This document shows positions 45,581 to 53,583 of a stretch of DNA of 64,000 nt, in pieces. Every line of letters begins with the position of its first letter. The first letter of the stretch is position 1. Source of the stretch: Bacillus zhangzhouensis (GTDB lineage Bacteria; Bacillota; Bacilli; Bacillales; Bacillaceae); NCBI GenBank assembly GCA_025809375.1, contig CP099514.1:372001-436000 (forward strand). The letters are read 5' to 3'. Made by a program: the position numbers and the translations under genes. The notes beneath the pieces are model-generated. The model ran no database searches. It was given only the letters and a program-made list of their open reading frames with translations, and had not been told where the DNA came from.

Positions 45581-46003
45581 ATGACTCAAGAAGAATTAAA
45601 ACAAAAGGTATTAAACCTATTAGATGAACAAAAAGTCGGAACACTAGCGACCGTTGAACAAAATCAGCCGCATACCCGCTACATGACTTTTTTTCATGAA
45701 GGACTGACATTATATACACCAACGAGTAAAGAAACACATAAAGCAGAAGAAATTGAAAAAAATCCGAATGTTCATATTCTCATTGGATATTCAGGCGAAG
45801 GATTCGGTGATACTTATGCAGAAATTGCAGGTACGGCTACATTAACCGATGATCGGGAACTGATCGACCGCCTTTGGTCTGATGAGATGGAGAAATGGTT
45901 TAAAGGAAAAGATGACCCGGATCTAGTGATTCTGAAGATTGACCCAACCTCCATTCGTTATATGAATGAAGGAAGCCGTACACCAGCAGAATTATCACTT
46001 TAA
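45581..46003 (+). CDS. ydaG: General stress protein 26, pyridoxamine-phosphate-oxidase-like
   Basis: 140 residues: KVGTLATVEQNQPHTRYMTF, ETHKAEEIEKNPNVHILIGY, DRLWSDEMEKWFKGKDDPDL. A split-barrel flavin-binding fold, same length as B. subtilis YdaG. AAGGAG eight to nine bases before the ATG. Role in stress survival; catalytic activity not known. Confidence 0.88.
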   Translation: MTQEELKQKVLNLLDEQKVGTLATVEQNQPHTRYMTFFHEGLTLYTPTSKETHKAEEIEKNPNVHILIGYSGEGFGDTYAEIAGTATLTDDRELIDRLWSDEMEKWFKGKDDPDLVILKIDPTSIRYMNEGSRTPAELSL

Positions 46004-46006
46004 CAC

Positions 46007-46035
46007 TTGCGTAATCAGGGAGTATGTGTTATAAT
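46007..46035 (+). promoter_or_regulatory. SigA promoter with consensus -10
   Basis: TTGCGT (46007-46012), 17-base spacer, TATAAT (46030-46035). It starts right after the ydaG stop and would open transcription near 46042 into a region without a clear gene. Confidence 0.6.
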
Positions 46036-46041
46036 TTTATA

Positions 46042-46466
46042 TTAAGTGTTGAAATAAGCAAATAAATAAAGAAAGTAAACTTTCTTTTTTCTATGACATA
46101 ATGAGAAGCAATAGAGCTTCTACTTGATAAGAACGAGACGCTGTCAAAGCGAACAAACTTATTCTTTTCCTTCTGCACCCGCCCCCCTATATAAGCGGAA
46201 GAATGGAAAAAAGACGTTTTGATTTACAATTCACACTGGCACGGCTTCGGAGCCGTAAGGACGAATGAGAGGTAGGGCTTTCGTTGTCTTGTTATCCAGA
46301 ACTTCCATGGCGTTTACTTTCAAACGTAGGTTCACTCGGAACACATATGACACACTGATATGATTGAATCTTAATTCATACACTTCGTAACGGAGATTAC
46401 ACATTGATTATTTATTTGCATGAAAAGAGTAAGGAACAGGCTGCCATCTATTTGGCAGCCTTTTTC
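46042..46466 (+). ncRNA. Candidate structured RNA, promoter to terminator
   Basis: A unit of about 425 bases between the TATAAT promoter and a strong plus-strand terminator (GGCTGCC 46439-46445, GGCAGCC 46454-46460, TTTTT). It contains no convincing gene but several helices, including ACGGCT-TCGG-AGCCGT (46241-46256), and GC-rich blocks unlike AT-rich spacer. Two tiny ORFs (21 codons at 46203-46268, and 32 codons starting at 46265 in an ATGA overlap) have no good ribosome site. I cannot match it to 6S, tmRNA, RNase P or a known riboswitch. Could also be a leader or a dead gene. Confidence 0.4.
46439..46466 (+). terminator. Plus-strand terminator
   Basis: GGCTGCC / GGCAGCC stem, 8-base loop, TTTTT on the plus strand only. 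On the minus strand these bases encode the end of a small gene (AAK and stop). Confidence 0.8.
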
Positions 46467-46628
46467 ATTGGGTCAAACAATAGGACCCCGAAACCAATGA
46501 GCCCAAGAAATGGGAAGATGAAGATAGAAACCAATCGCATCGTGTCCGCCCCAAAAGGGTTCGGGGACTAACAGCAGGCCGAGGAATGCACAGATGATCA
46601 GAGTAAATAAGGTGGGCTTCATGATCAT
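46448..46628 (-). pseudogene. Small membrane protein gene, frameshifted at GGGG
   Basis: Third gene of a minus-strand trio; ATG 46628 overlaps the stop of the previous gene (ATGA). Reads MIMKPTLFTLIICAFLGLLL, then VPEPFW; after the GGGG run (46552-46549) the frame is lost. Taking one G away gives ADTMRLVSIFIFPFLGLIGF, then GVLLFDPMKKAAK and stop at 46448, a clean two-helix protein of about 59 residues. Confidence 0.6.
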
Positions 46629-46807
46629 TTACTTTGCTCTTTCTTCTGATACCGCCAAATCCGCTCAATAAAAAAGAACATGACTGCAAACAAGATAGAA
46701 AAGATGAACATGTCCAGCAGTGTTACGCTTCTATTTGGGTGCACAAGACCAAACCAAACGAATTGCAGAACAAAAGAGATCGCAAAATATTGAATCGATT
46801 TTTTCAT
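46625..46807 (-). CDS. 60-residue two-helix membrane protein
   Basis: MKKSIQYFAISFVLQFVWFG, LVHPNRSV, then helix LLDMFIFSILFAVMFFFIER and basic IWRYQKKEQSK. AGAGGT ribosome site before the ATG. It is the intact middle gene of three small membrane genes on the minus strand, and its stop is coupled to the next start. Function unknown. Confidence 0.7.
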   Translation of the reverse strand: MKKSIQYFAISFVLQFVWFGLVHPNRSVTLLDMFIFSILFAVMFFFIERIWRYQKKEQSK

Positions 46808-46820
46808 TATTTACCTCTTT

Positions 46821-47028
46821 TCACTTATTTTTTTGACCCTTCAGCCACATCAGCCAAATGATGAAGGAACCAATCACACATGAGAGCAAAGTGACAGGCG
46901 GCAAGGTATGCCAGCTAGTCAGCCCCTTTACAGAACACATATAAGAAAATGGAAATGGATACGAGTACCCATTGCTTGAACAAGCGAGGGACACGCAGCC
47001 ATAGAATGATCAATGATAGCTTATCCAA
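46821..47028 (-). pseudogene. Small membrane protein gene, frameshifted at GGGG
   Basis: First gene of the trio; TTG 47028 eight bases after AAGGAG. Reads MDKLSLIILWLRVPRLFKQW, VLVSISIFLYVFCK, then hits a stop after GGGG (46926-46923). With GGG the frame continues GLTSWHTLPPVTLLSCVIGS, FIIWLMWLKGQKNK to a stop at 46821, giving a 68-residue two-helix protein. Confidence 0.6.
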
Positions 47029-47185
47029 TGAGATCACTCCTTGTTTGAATCTGATTGGATTTTATCGTAAACAACAAAGTTTGTAAAATATGGATTTTAG
47101 AGACTTTGATGGTATTCTTCTAGCATGAAACGTTTTCGCTGTACTGACGTATAAGTTAAGGAACCTTATGAAAGGAAGCGATTAA

Positions 47186-49435
47186 GTGAAAAGAATACCA
47201 GTCATCTTCCTCAGATATATTGTCTTCTTTATTCCAGCGATCATTCTCAGTGTCATGGTCTGGAATGATTACCAAGATGATTTGTCAGATGGGAAAGTAA
47301 CAGAGAATAACGTCAAACGAATTTTCACATTTGATGAAGGCAAACGAGTGGTGAGTGCTGTATCAAAAGACCAGCAGCTCCATTTTGAAATGGTTGATCC
47401 TCATTCAGGAAAAAGAATCAGTGAATGGACGACAGCAAGCGATCCTTTTAATGAAATGTGGCCATCTATTCAAGGAAACAAGCTCTTGCTTGCTTTAAAG
47501 AATAAAGACGGGCAGCTGATGATTGAGAAACTGTCACCAAATGGAGAAAAGAGAGAGCTCGTTCAACAGAAACTACAGATTCCTTCATTTTTATATACGA
47601 ATACATATCTATGGAATGGACGGCTCGTATTTACAGGAGAAATGGAAGGCGCTGCTGTAGTTATCGGTGAGCTAAAGAACGGTCAATTTTATGCGCACAA
47701 TCTCAACAAGCTAAAGCTGCCGGCAAGACCTGTCTCCATGGATGTTGTCATGAATTCCTTTAGAGGACATACCCCTATTCCTATATTTGAAGTAGCCTTG
47801 AAAAATGATCAGAAGGCATATGTCAGCGGCATTTCAAACGAGAAGCATCAGCTTGGCGTCTATGTCTCGAAAAATGCTACACCGTTTAGCCTTGTTGAAG
47901 ATACAGTTGAGCAGCGGCTGCAAAAAACGATCGGATCATCACAAAACTTTGCTGTCGCCGTAGAATCGGAATATCCAAAAAGGGCAAGGAAAGTGAATGC
48001 AGAAGGGAGGCTTGGGGAAGTCGTTCCAACACCTAAGCCAATTTACCAAACGTATGTGTATCAGCTTAATGAGGAAGAAGTGTTGATTGCAGGCTCTACA
48101 GCAAAGGACGAAGCAAAAGGTAAGCTGACTGGTTATATTTATAACCATCGCACGAATAAGGCGGTGTCTGCCAGCAAGCTGTTTCAATCATTGTCTGATG
48201 AATCTTTACAAAAAGAAGAGCTCTCTTTCAATAAAAATGTGAAGAGCGATTGGCTCTATTATTCCTTTAACAATCAATTAACAGGTGCATATGAAACGAA
48301 AAGCAGCCAGCTAAAGGAATTTCCTTTGAAGAAAATCATCTCAATCGAAAACGCCAGTCCAGCTCATCAAACGTCATTTGACACCTTTACACAGTATGTG
48401 ATGAAAGGCGGGCCGCTCATGATCAACTGGGCGATATGGCTGTTCATTCCACTGCTGTTATTGATGCTTGCCATCTTCCTACCGCCTATTTTAAGGTTGA
48501 TGAGAAAGAATAAAATCAAGGACAGCGTCACATTGCAAGCCTATATTGTATCCGTACAAGAAACGGACACCTATATCAACGAACAGCCAGTTGTCAGCAT
48601 GCGTCTTCAATTTGAACATGAAGGGCTGAGCATAGAAAAGACGGTTAAAACGGTTGTATCCTATACCCAGATACCACAGCCAGGCCAGCGTATTGTCATT
48701 CATTATGATCCGAAGAAGCAAAAGGCGATGCTTTTAAAAGAGGGGGACTTTTCGCAGCCAAGTGAGCCAATGTTCATCAAGGGCGCTGTTTTAAGAAAAA
48801 TAGAATCATATGGAACTGTAGGACGAGGCATCGTCTTATCACTTACATTTGAATTAAATCAGAAAACGTATATCATTCCGATGATTCAAGCCGCTGGTTT
48901 TGAATTTAGAACAGGAGAAAAAGCCGATCTCGTTGACATCAATGGCCAGCTGAAAATGGCTGCCTATGGTCATGAAGTTCGGAATCGATCGGGGAAAGAT
49001 GTGACGTTAACAGGAACCATCCAGCGTGTGAAGCAATATTCAATTGCCATCCATGAACAAAAGCCTATTCAGCTGGATGTGACGGTTTCAAACGGAGATG
49101 AGACCATCACAAAAACGGTCAGCCAATTCATCCCTGATCATATGCAGGTCGCAGCAGGCGCTCAAATCACGATCCAGACAAAGAAAGAAGAGCTGGATAG
49201 AGAAATGGGTCTCATGCAAGAGAAACAAGGAAGTGCAAAAGTGACCAATGTCGAATTTGCTGGCGTCATCGGCAATCTGCCGTTAGCGATCATTCAAGTT
49301 GAGAGAAATGGCATGATGTATGAAGTGAAACAGCCAATCGATCCCATCACCAGCGTCTTGCCTGGTGATGAAGTATGGGTGGCGTATCACGACATGGCGC
49401 GTCAAGCAGCCATTGTGAAATATGCATCAATATAA
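47186..49435 (+). CDS. Large membrane protein with four tandem C-terminal beta domains
   Basis: 749 residues, not recognised. A membrane anchor (YIVFFIPAIILSVMVW, residues 11-26), an extracytoplasmic part of about 380 residues with many short beta-strand-like stretches (WNGRLVFTGEMEGAAVVIGELKNGQF), a second helix (WAIWLFIPLLLLMLAIFLPP, about 413-432), then four repeats starting near residues 449, 529, 605 and 682. Each repeat begins with a V-x-x-V strand (AYIVSVQETD, GAVLRKIESY, GTIQRVKQYS, AKVTNVEFAG) and ends with G-x-x-hydrophobic-x-hydrophobic (GQRIVIHYD, GEKADLVDI, GAQITIQTK, GDEVWVAYH). Topology puts the repeats in the cytosol. GTG start, AAAGGAAG eight bases before. Single gene. Function unknown. 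Confidence 0.75.
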   Translation: MKRIPVIFLRYIVFFIPAIILSVMVWNDYQDDLSDGKVTENNVKRIFTFDEGKRVVSAVSKDQQLHFEMVDPHSGKRISEWTTASDPFNEMWPSIQGNKLLLALKNKDGQLMIEKLSPNGEKRELVQQKLQIPSFLYTNTYLWNGRLVFTGEMEGAAVVIGELKNGQFYAHNLNKLKLPARPVSMDVVMNSFRGHTPIPIFEVALKNDQKAYVSGISNEKHQLGVYVSKNATPFSLVEDTVEQRLQKTIGSSQNFAVAVESEYPKRARKVNAEGRLGEVVPTPKPIYQTYVYQLNEEEVLIAGSTAKDEAKGKLTGYIYNHRTNKAVSASKLFQSLSDESLQKEELSFNKNVKSDWLYYSFNNQLTGAYETKSSQLKEFPLKKIISIENASPAHQTSFDTFTQYVMKGGPLMINWAIWLFIPLLLLMLAIFLPPILRLMRKNKIKDSVTLQAYIVSVQETDTYINEQPVVSMRLQFEHEGLSIEKTVKTVVSYTQIPQPGQRIVIHYDPKKQKAMLLKEGDFSQPSEPMFIKGAVLRKIESYGTVGRGIVLSLTFELNQKTYIIPMIQAAGFEFRTGEKADLVDINGQLKMAAYGHEVRNRSGKDVTLTGTIQRVKQYSIAIHEQKPIQLDVTVSNGDETITKTVSQFIPDHMQVAAGAQITIQTKKEELDREMGLMQEKQGSAKVTNVEFAGVIGNLPLAIIQVERNGMMYEVKQPIDPITSVLPGDEVWVAYHDMARQAAIVKYASI

Positions 49436-49477
49436 AAAAGCGTTCCTTTATCAGGACGCTTCAGCATGAAGACTAAA

Positions 49478-49507
49478 GGCTAAAACGAATATCGTTTTAG
49501 CCCTTTT
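49478..49507. terminator. Terminator, 749-residue protein / ydzA
   Basis: GGCTAAAACGA (49478-49488) and TCGTTTTAGCC (49492-49502), then TTTTT. A weaker AAAGCGT/ACGCTT hairpin precedes it. Confidence 0.8.
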
Positions 49508-49510
49508 TGA

Positions 49511-49807
49511 TTAAGCTTTTGTATCATATTGGCGGAGCACCTTATCGTAGGCGAAGTTGCCGAAAGGAATGAATGCCGCAAAAAAACCGACAATGGACCA
49601 TTTCAAATGCCAGCGAACTTTAAAAGTCACATATGCCAAAACGAGCATATAGATGACAAACAATGCGCCATGAAGAGAGCCTGCAATGGTAACTGCCATC
49701 GGAATATCCGCAAAATATTTTAGAGGCATGGCAATTAAAAGAAGGGTTAAAAGAGACATACCCTCAATAAAACCCGCCTGTCGAAGACGGCTAACACTTG
49801 AATGCAT
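49511..49807 (-). CDS. ydzA: DUF3817 membrane protein
   Basis: 98 residues from ATG 49807, eight bases after AGGAGG; a TTG two codons earlier is too close. RLRQAGFIEGMSLLTLLLIA, MPLKYFADIPMAVTIAGSLHGALFVIYMLV split over residues 29-58, then KVRWHLKWSIVGFFAAFIPF: three helices of the DUF3817 family. I recall B. subtilis YdzA as the counterpart. Function unknown. Confidence 0.75.
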   Translation of the reverse strand: MHSSVSRLRQAGFIEGMSLLTLLLIAMPLKYFADIPMAVTIAGSLHGALFVIYMLVLAYVTFKVRWHLKWSIVGFFAAFIPFGNFAYDKVLRQYDTKA

Positions 49808-49936
49808 ATACAAATCCTCCTGTATAAAAGCTAGTTTCTCATCTTCTAATATAAACGAAAGATCGTCTGGACATGCTGAAATCTACGAAAAATTCAAAAT
49901 ATGTTCATGGAATGCTTAAAAAATGGGAAAAGTCCT

Positions 49937-50448
49937 TTACTCTTTGTTTGTTTTAGAGAGTACTTGCTTTAAGTGCATGACATCATGTAATAAATGCTCT
50001 GTCATTGCTGGAGCGCCCCGACGCTGAAATGGAAGATGCGGCAATAGTGAATGAGTGCATTCACGGTTTTTGGTGAAAGGCTTCATGTAATTGGACGATC
50101 TCTCCTTGACCGCTTCGTCCGCCTGCGTGAGAACCTGCTCCATTTCTCTTTGCGAGGTTTCCTTACAGGCAAGCTCAACAGCAAGTGTTTCTAAGGCCGC
50201 CCGAATTTGATAAAGCTCCTCGACATCTTTTTCTGTTAACGAATAGACGGAATAGCCTGAGCGATGATCCGCGATTAAAAGCTCGTCTTTTTCTAACAGC
50301 CTCATCGCCTCTCTTACCGGTGATCGGCTTACGCCAAATTGCTTGGCAAGCTGTGTTTCATTGATGCGCTCGCCTGGCTGAAACTGGCCATCAAAAATCA
50401 TATGCTTTCAGCTGTTAATTGCTTGTGATACGGTACTGGTCTTTCCAT
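49937..50448 (-). pseudogene. ydhC: GntR (FadR-subfamily) regulator, decayed
   Basis: From ATG 50448 the sequence MERPVPYHKQLTAESI ends in TGA; one base lost there restores MIFDGQFQPGERINETQLAK and the winged helix (VSRSPVREAMRLLEKDELLI). The chain then runs into the FCD domain but shifts frame again near 50096, where the conserved IVQLHEAFHQK is in another frame. The readable part is about 160 residues against about 220 for the family. Closest remembered relative: B. subtilis YdhC. Nonfunctional unless the sequence is wrong. Confidence 0.7.
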
Positions 50449-50616
50449 CTCGAATGAATTCATCCCATCATTCTCTCTTTGTACATCATCTTTTGTCTCA
50501 TGTTATCCAAGTTCTTCCCTCTAGGCAAGCCTGCATCAAAAAGTCAATATCGTACAATCCAAGAGAAAAAAGGTGTGCTACACTTATGGTCAGTTCAGTG
50601 AAAAGAGGGGATCGAC

Positions 50617-51444
50617 ATGAATACACAAGAGGAACGAACTGTACATTTTGATCAAGACTTGCAAATAGAGGCGTATCGCTTTCATGGCATCATGCAAAAG
50701 TTCCCGAATCATTTTCATACATATTATGTGATTGGATTTATTGAAGACGGTCAAAGACGTTTGATCTGCCAAAATCAAGAATACATCATTGAAAAAGGTG
50801 ATATCCTTCTTTTCAACCCGTATGATAATCACGCATGTGAACAAATTGATCACAGGACACTCGATTATCGCTGCTTAAATATTGAAGCAGAGGTGCTGGA
50901 AAAAATCTTTCAATACAAGCCGCATTTTAAAGCCCCTGTGTTTTCACAAAGTGAACTAACAAAGCCGTTATATGATTTACATCAAATGATCACAGAAGAA
51001 GCTCCTGCTTTGAATAAACAGGAAACCTTCTATTTCTTTATGAAACAATTGATTGAAGCCTATGCTGATAACCCAGGGGAAAAAGTATCAGCCGCACATG
51101 CCAACGAACAAAAAGTCCAAGACGTACAGCAATATATCGAAACACACCTCACGGAAAATATCTCGTTAGATGAATTAGGTGAGCTTGTGTCCATGAACAA
51201 ATATTCATTGCTGCGTGCTTTTACAAAGTTCAGAGGCATTACGCCGTACCGTTATTTACAGACAGTCAGGGTGAACTATGCCAAGGAACTTCTCGCCCAA
51301 GGAGTGAAGCCTGTAGATGCGGCTGCCTCCGCGGGATTTTCTGATCAAAGTCATTTGAGTCATTTCTTTTCAGAATTTATTGGGCTCACGCCAGGACAGT
51401 ATCAGCAAATTTTTGTAAAGCAGGTAACAGCTGATGAAAAATAA
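50617..51444 (+). CDS. AraC-family regulator with N-terminal cupin
   Basis: 275 residues. Cupin-like sensor (MQKFPNHFHTYYVIGFIEDG, YIIEKGDILLFNPYDNHACE, residues 23-85) and two C-terminal AraC helix-turn-helix units (NISLDELGELVSMNKYSLLR; GVKPVDAAASAGFSDQSHLS, then HFFSEFIGLTPGQYQ). The 3' end overlaps the EamA exporter by 11 bases, so it likely controls that gene. AGAGGGG before the ATG. Confidence 0.85.
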   Translation: MNTQEERTVHFDQDLQIEAYRFHGIMQKFPNHFHTYYVIGFIEDGQRRLICQNQEYIIEKGDILLFNPYDNHACEQIDHRTLDYRCLNIEAEVLEKIFQYKPHFKAPVFSQSELTKPLYDLHQMITEEAPALNKQETFYFFMKQLIEAYADNPGEKVSAAHANEQKVQDVQQYIETHLTENISLDELGELVSMNKYSLLRAFTKFRGITPYRYLQTVRVNYAKELLAQGVKPVDAAASAGFSDQSHLSHFFSEFIGLTPGQYQQIFVKQVTADEK

Positions 51445-52366
51445 ACCGCTGCTTGGTCATCTAGCGGCCATGTTCACCATTTTTTTATGGGGATCTACCT
51501 TTATCTCTACCAAAATATTATTAACGGCTTTTTCTCCAACAGAGATTTTATTTTTCCGTTTTTTTATAGGGTACTTGGCTTTGATGATCATCTACCCAGT
51601 CACCATGAAGGTGCGAAGTAAAAAGCATGAAGGGATGTTTGCGCTGGCAGGTTTATGCGGTGTGGTCTTATATTACTTTTTAGAAAATGTCGCACTTACT
51701 TATACATTCGCTTCGAATGCAGGTGTCATCAGTTCCGTTGTCCCATTCTTCTCTTTTTTATTGACTTATTTTTTATTAAAAGATGAGCCGTTGGACAGCC
51801 GGTTTTTCATAGGCTTTTTCATCGCGATGACGGGAATTGTGTTGATTAGCATGAATGGAATGACCACGTTTCAATTGAATCCACTCGGTGATGCGTTAGC
51901 ATTAACGGCCACCATCGTCTGGGCATTCTATTCCATTTTATCGAAGATGATCAACCAATATGGCTATCATATCATTCAGGTAACAAGGCGTGTCTTCTTT
52001 TACGGACTGCTATGGATGATTCCACTGATCTGGCATTTTAAAATTCGTTTAGACTGGGAACGATTAACGAATCCATCGTTTGCCTTCCACTTACTGTTTT
52101 TAGGCCTTTTCGCATCTGCCATTTGTTTTCTGACATGGAGCTTTTCCGTGAAAACGCTCGGTGTGGTGAAATCGAGTGTGTATATTTATGGAGTGCCCAT
52201 TATTACGATGGTCATTTCAATGATCGTTCTTCACGAGAGATTGACCTTCATGTCTGCGTTTGGAACGGCACTGACCTTAGGAGGTTTGCTGCTTTCAGAT
52301 AAAAAAAGTGCGGGAAGAAAGAAACGGAAGCACCGTGTGCTGACGCAGGATAAAAAGGCGCTTTGA
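51434..52366 (+). CDS. EamA/DMT-family transporter
   Basis: 310 residues, ten helices in two EamA halves: LLGHLAAMFTIFLWGSTFIS to about 140, and ALTATIVWAFYSILSKMINQ onward. Drug/metabolite exporter superfamily; such AraC-EamA pairs usually export an amino acid or a toxic metabolite sensed by the regulator. Ends in a basic tail (KKSAGRKKRKHR). B. subtilis YcxC is a possible relative. Confidence 0.83.
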   Translation: MKNKPLLGHLAAMFTIFLWGSTFISTKILLTAFSPTEILFFRFFIGYLALMIIYPVTMKVRSKKHEGMFALAGLCGVVLYYFLENVALTYTFASNAGVISSVVPFFSFLLTYFLLKDEPLDSRFFIGFFIAMTGIVLISMNGMTTFQLNPLGDALALTATIVWAFYSILSKMINQYGYHIIQVTRRVFFYGLLWMIPLIWHFKIRLDWERLTNPSFAFHLLFLGLFASAICFLTWSFSVKTLGVVKSSVYIYGVPIITMVISMIVLHERLTFMSAFGTALTLGGLLLSDKKSAGRKKRKHRVLTQDKKAL

Positions 52367-52383
52367 TCAAAAAAGCGTCTTTT
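52350..52383 (+). terminator. Terminator of the AraC/EamA operon
   Basis: AAAAGGCGCTTT and AAAGCGTCTTTT arms (one G-U pair) overlapping the end of the EamA gene. Confidence 0.7.
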
Positions 52384-52427
52384 GTCCATTGTAAGAACAG
52401 ACACTCTCTAGTAAACTCGAATTAAAT

Positions 52428-52442
52428 GGTCGACGGTCGACC
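52428..52442 (+). promoter_or_regulatory. GC-rich operator palindrome before ycsA
   Basis: GGTCGAC-G-GTCGACC, a perfect inverted repeat 21 bases before the ycsA ATG, standing out from AT-rich flanks. TGGTC/GACCA-like halves recall FadR-type GntR sites, so the neighbouring ydhC-like regulator is a candidate partner. Confidence 0.5.
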
Positions 52443-52462
52443 GATGACGAAGGGGAAAATCA

Positions 52463-53511
52463 ATGAAGCATGTTTCAGTTGCAGCAATACCAGGAGACGG
52501 GGTTGGAAAGGAGGTTGTACCTGAAGCCATCCGATTTTTGAAAGCGGTATCAGAGGTGCGTGACGGTCTGTCTTTCATCAGAATTTTCCGTGGAGCTGTG
52601 AATATTATTTAAGCATGGCGAAATGATGCCAAAGGATGGATTGGAACAACTGAAAGCCTTTGACAGCATTTTCTTAGGGGCAGTCGGAGATGCCAATTTA
52701 GTGCCTGATCATGTATCGCTTTAGGGATTGCTCATTAAAATTAGACGTGAATTTGAGCAGGTGATTAACGTTAGACCTGCAAAACAGCTGAGCGGTATTC
52801 GCTCCCCGCTTGCTCAGCCAAAGAATTTCGATCTTCTTGTTGTAAGAGAAAACGGTGAAGGTGAATATAGTGAAATCGGAGGCCGCATCTATCAGGGGGA
52901 AGATCAGCTTGCCATTCAAAATGCTGTTTTCTCCAGAAAAGGGACAGAGCGAGCCATGCGCTTTGCTTTTCAATTAGCAGAAAAAAGACGAAAGCATGTG
53001 ACAAGTGCAACCAAATCGAATAATCGTTCATACAATGCCATTTTGGTATGAAGTGTTTCAAGACGTAGGAAAGGATTATCCAGAGGTGACAGCAGACTCG
53101 CAGCACATTGATGCGCTCTCATCCTTCTTTGTGACAAGACCAGAGAAATTCGATGTGATTGTTGCTAGCAATTTATTTGGCAATATTTTAACTGATCTTG
53201 GGGCTGCGATTATGGGAAGTATTGGCGTGGCGCCTGCCGCCAACATCAATGTGAATGGCAAATATCCGTCCATGTTTGAGCCTGTACACGAATCAGCCCC
53301 AGACATTGCAAGAAAAGGAATCGCCAACCCAATCGGTCAAATTTGGACCGCTAAACTCATGCTTGATCATTTCGGTGAGGAAGAACTGGGTACACACTTG
53401 CTCGAAATCATCGAGTCAGTCACAGCAGATGGCTTTTTAACGGCAGACATCGGCGGAGTCTGTCAAACACAAGAAATCACAAACGAAATCATCAAGCGCT
53501 TGAAGAAATAA
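52463..53511 (+). pseudogene. ycsA: Tartrate/isopropylmalate dehydrogenase-like gene, decayed
   Basis: Pieces in different frames make one beta-decarboxylating dehydrogenase: VAAIPGDGVGKEVVPEAIRF; HGEMMPKDGLEQLKAFDSIF with LGAVGDANLVPDHVSL; then TAG where the family has Trp (near 52723); INVRPAKQLSGIRSPLAQPK, DLLVVRENGEGEYSEIGGR; and after another shift near 53020, IVHTMPFWYEVFQDVGKDYP, VIVASNLFGNILTDLGAAIM to the stop at 53511. At least three frameshifts and one nonsense codon. ATG 52463 with AAGGGG upstream. B. subtilis YcsA is the intact relative. Confidence 0.85.
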
Positions 53512-53583
53512 TCTGTCATTAGAACCACATCTCCACGTCTGCTATAATAAAAGGATGGATAGAAGAAAGAGATGTGAAATCTA

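Noticed and set aside
46203..46363. Two overlapping tiny ORFs (21 and 32 codons, ATGA overlap) inside the candidate RNA
   Set aside because: Neither has a proper ribosome site and the peptides are arginine-rich, as expected by chance in a structured GC-rich RNA; not listed as genes.
47126..47139. TGAAACGTTTTCGC before the 749-residue gene, looking like a cre site
   Set aside because: It lacks one base compared with the cre spacing (TGAAAnCG), unlike the two good cre sites at mtlA and mtlR.
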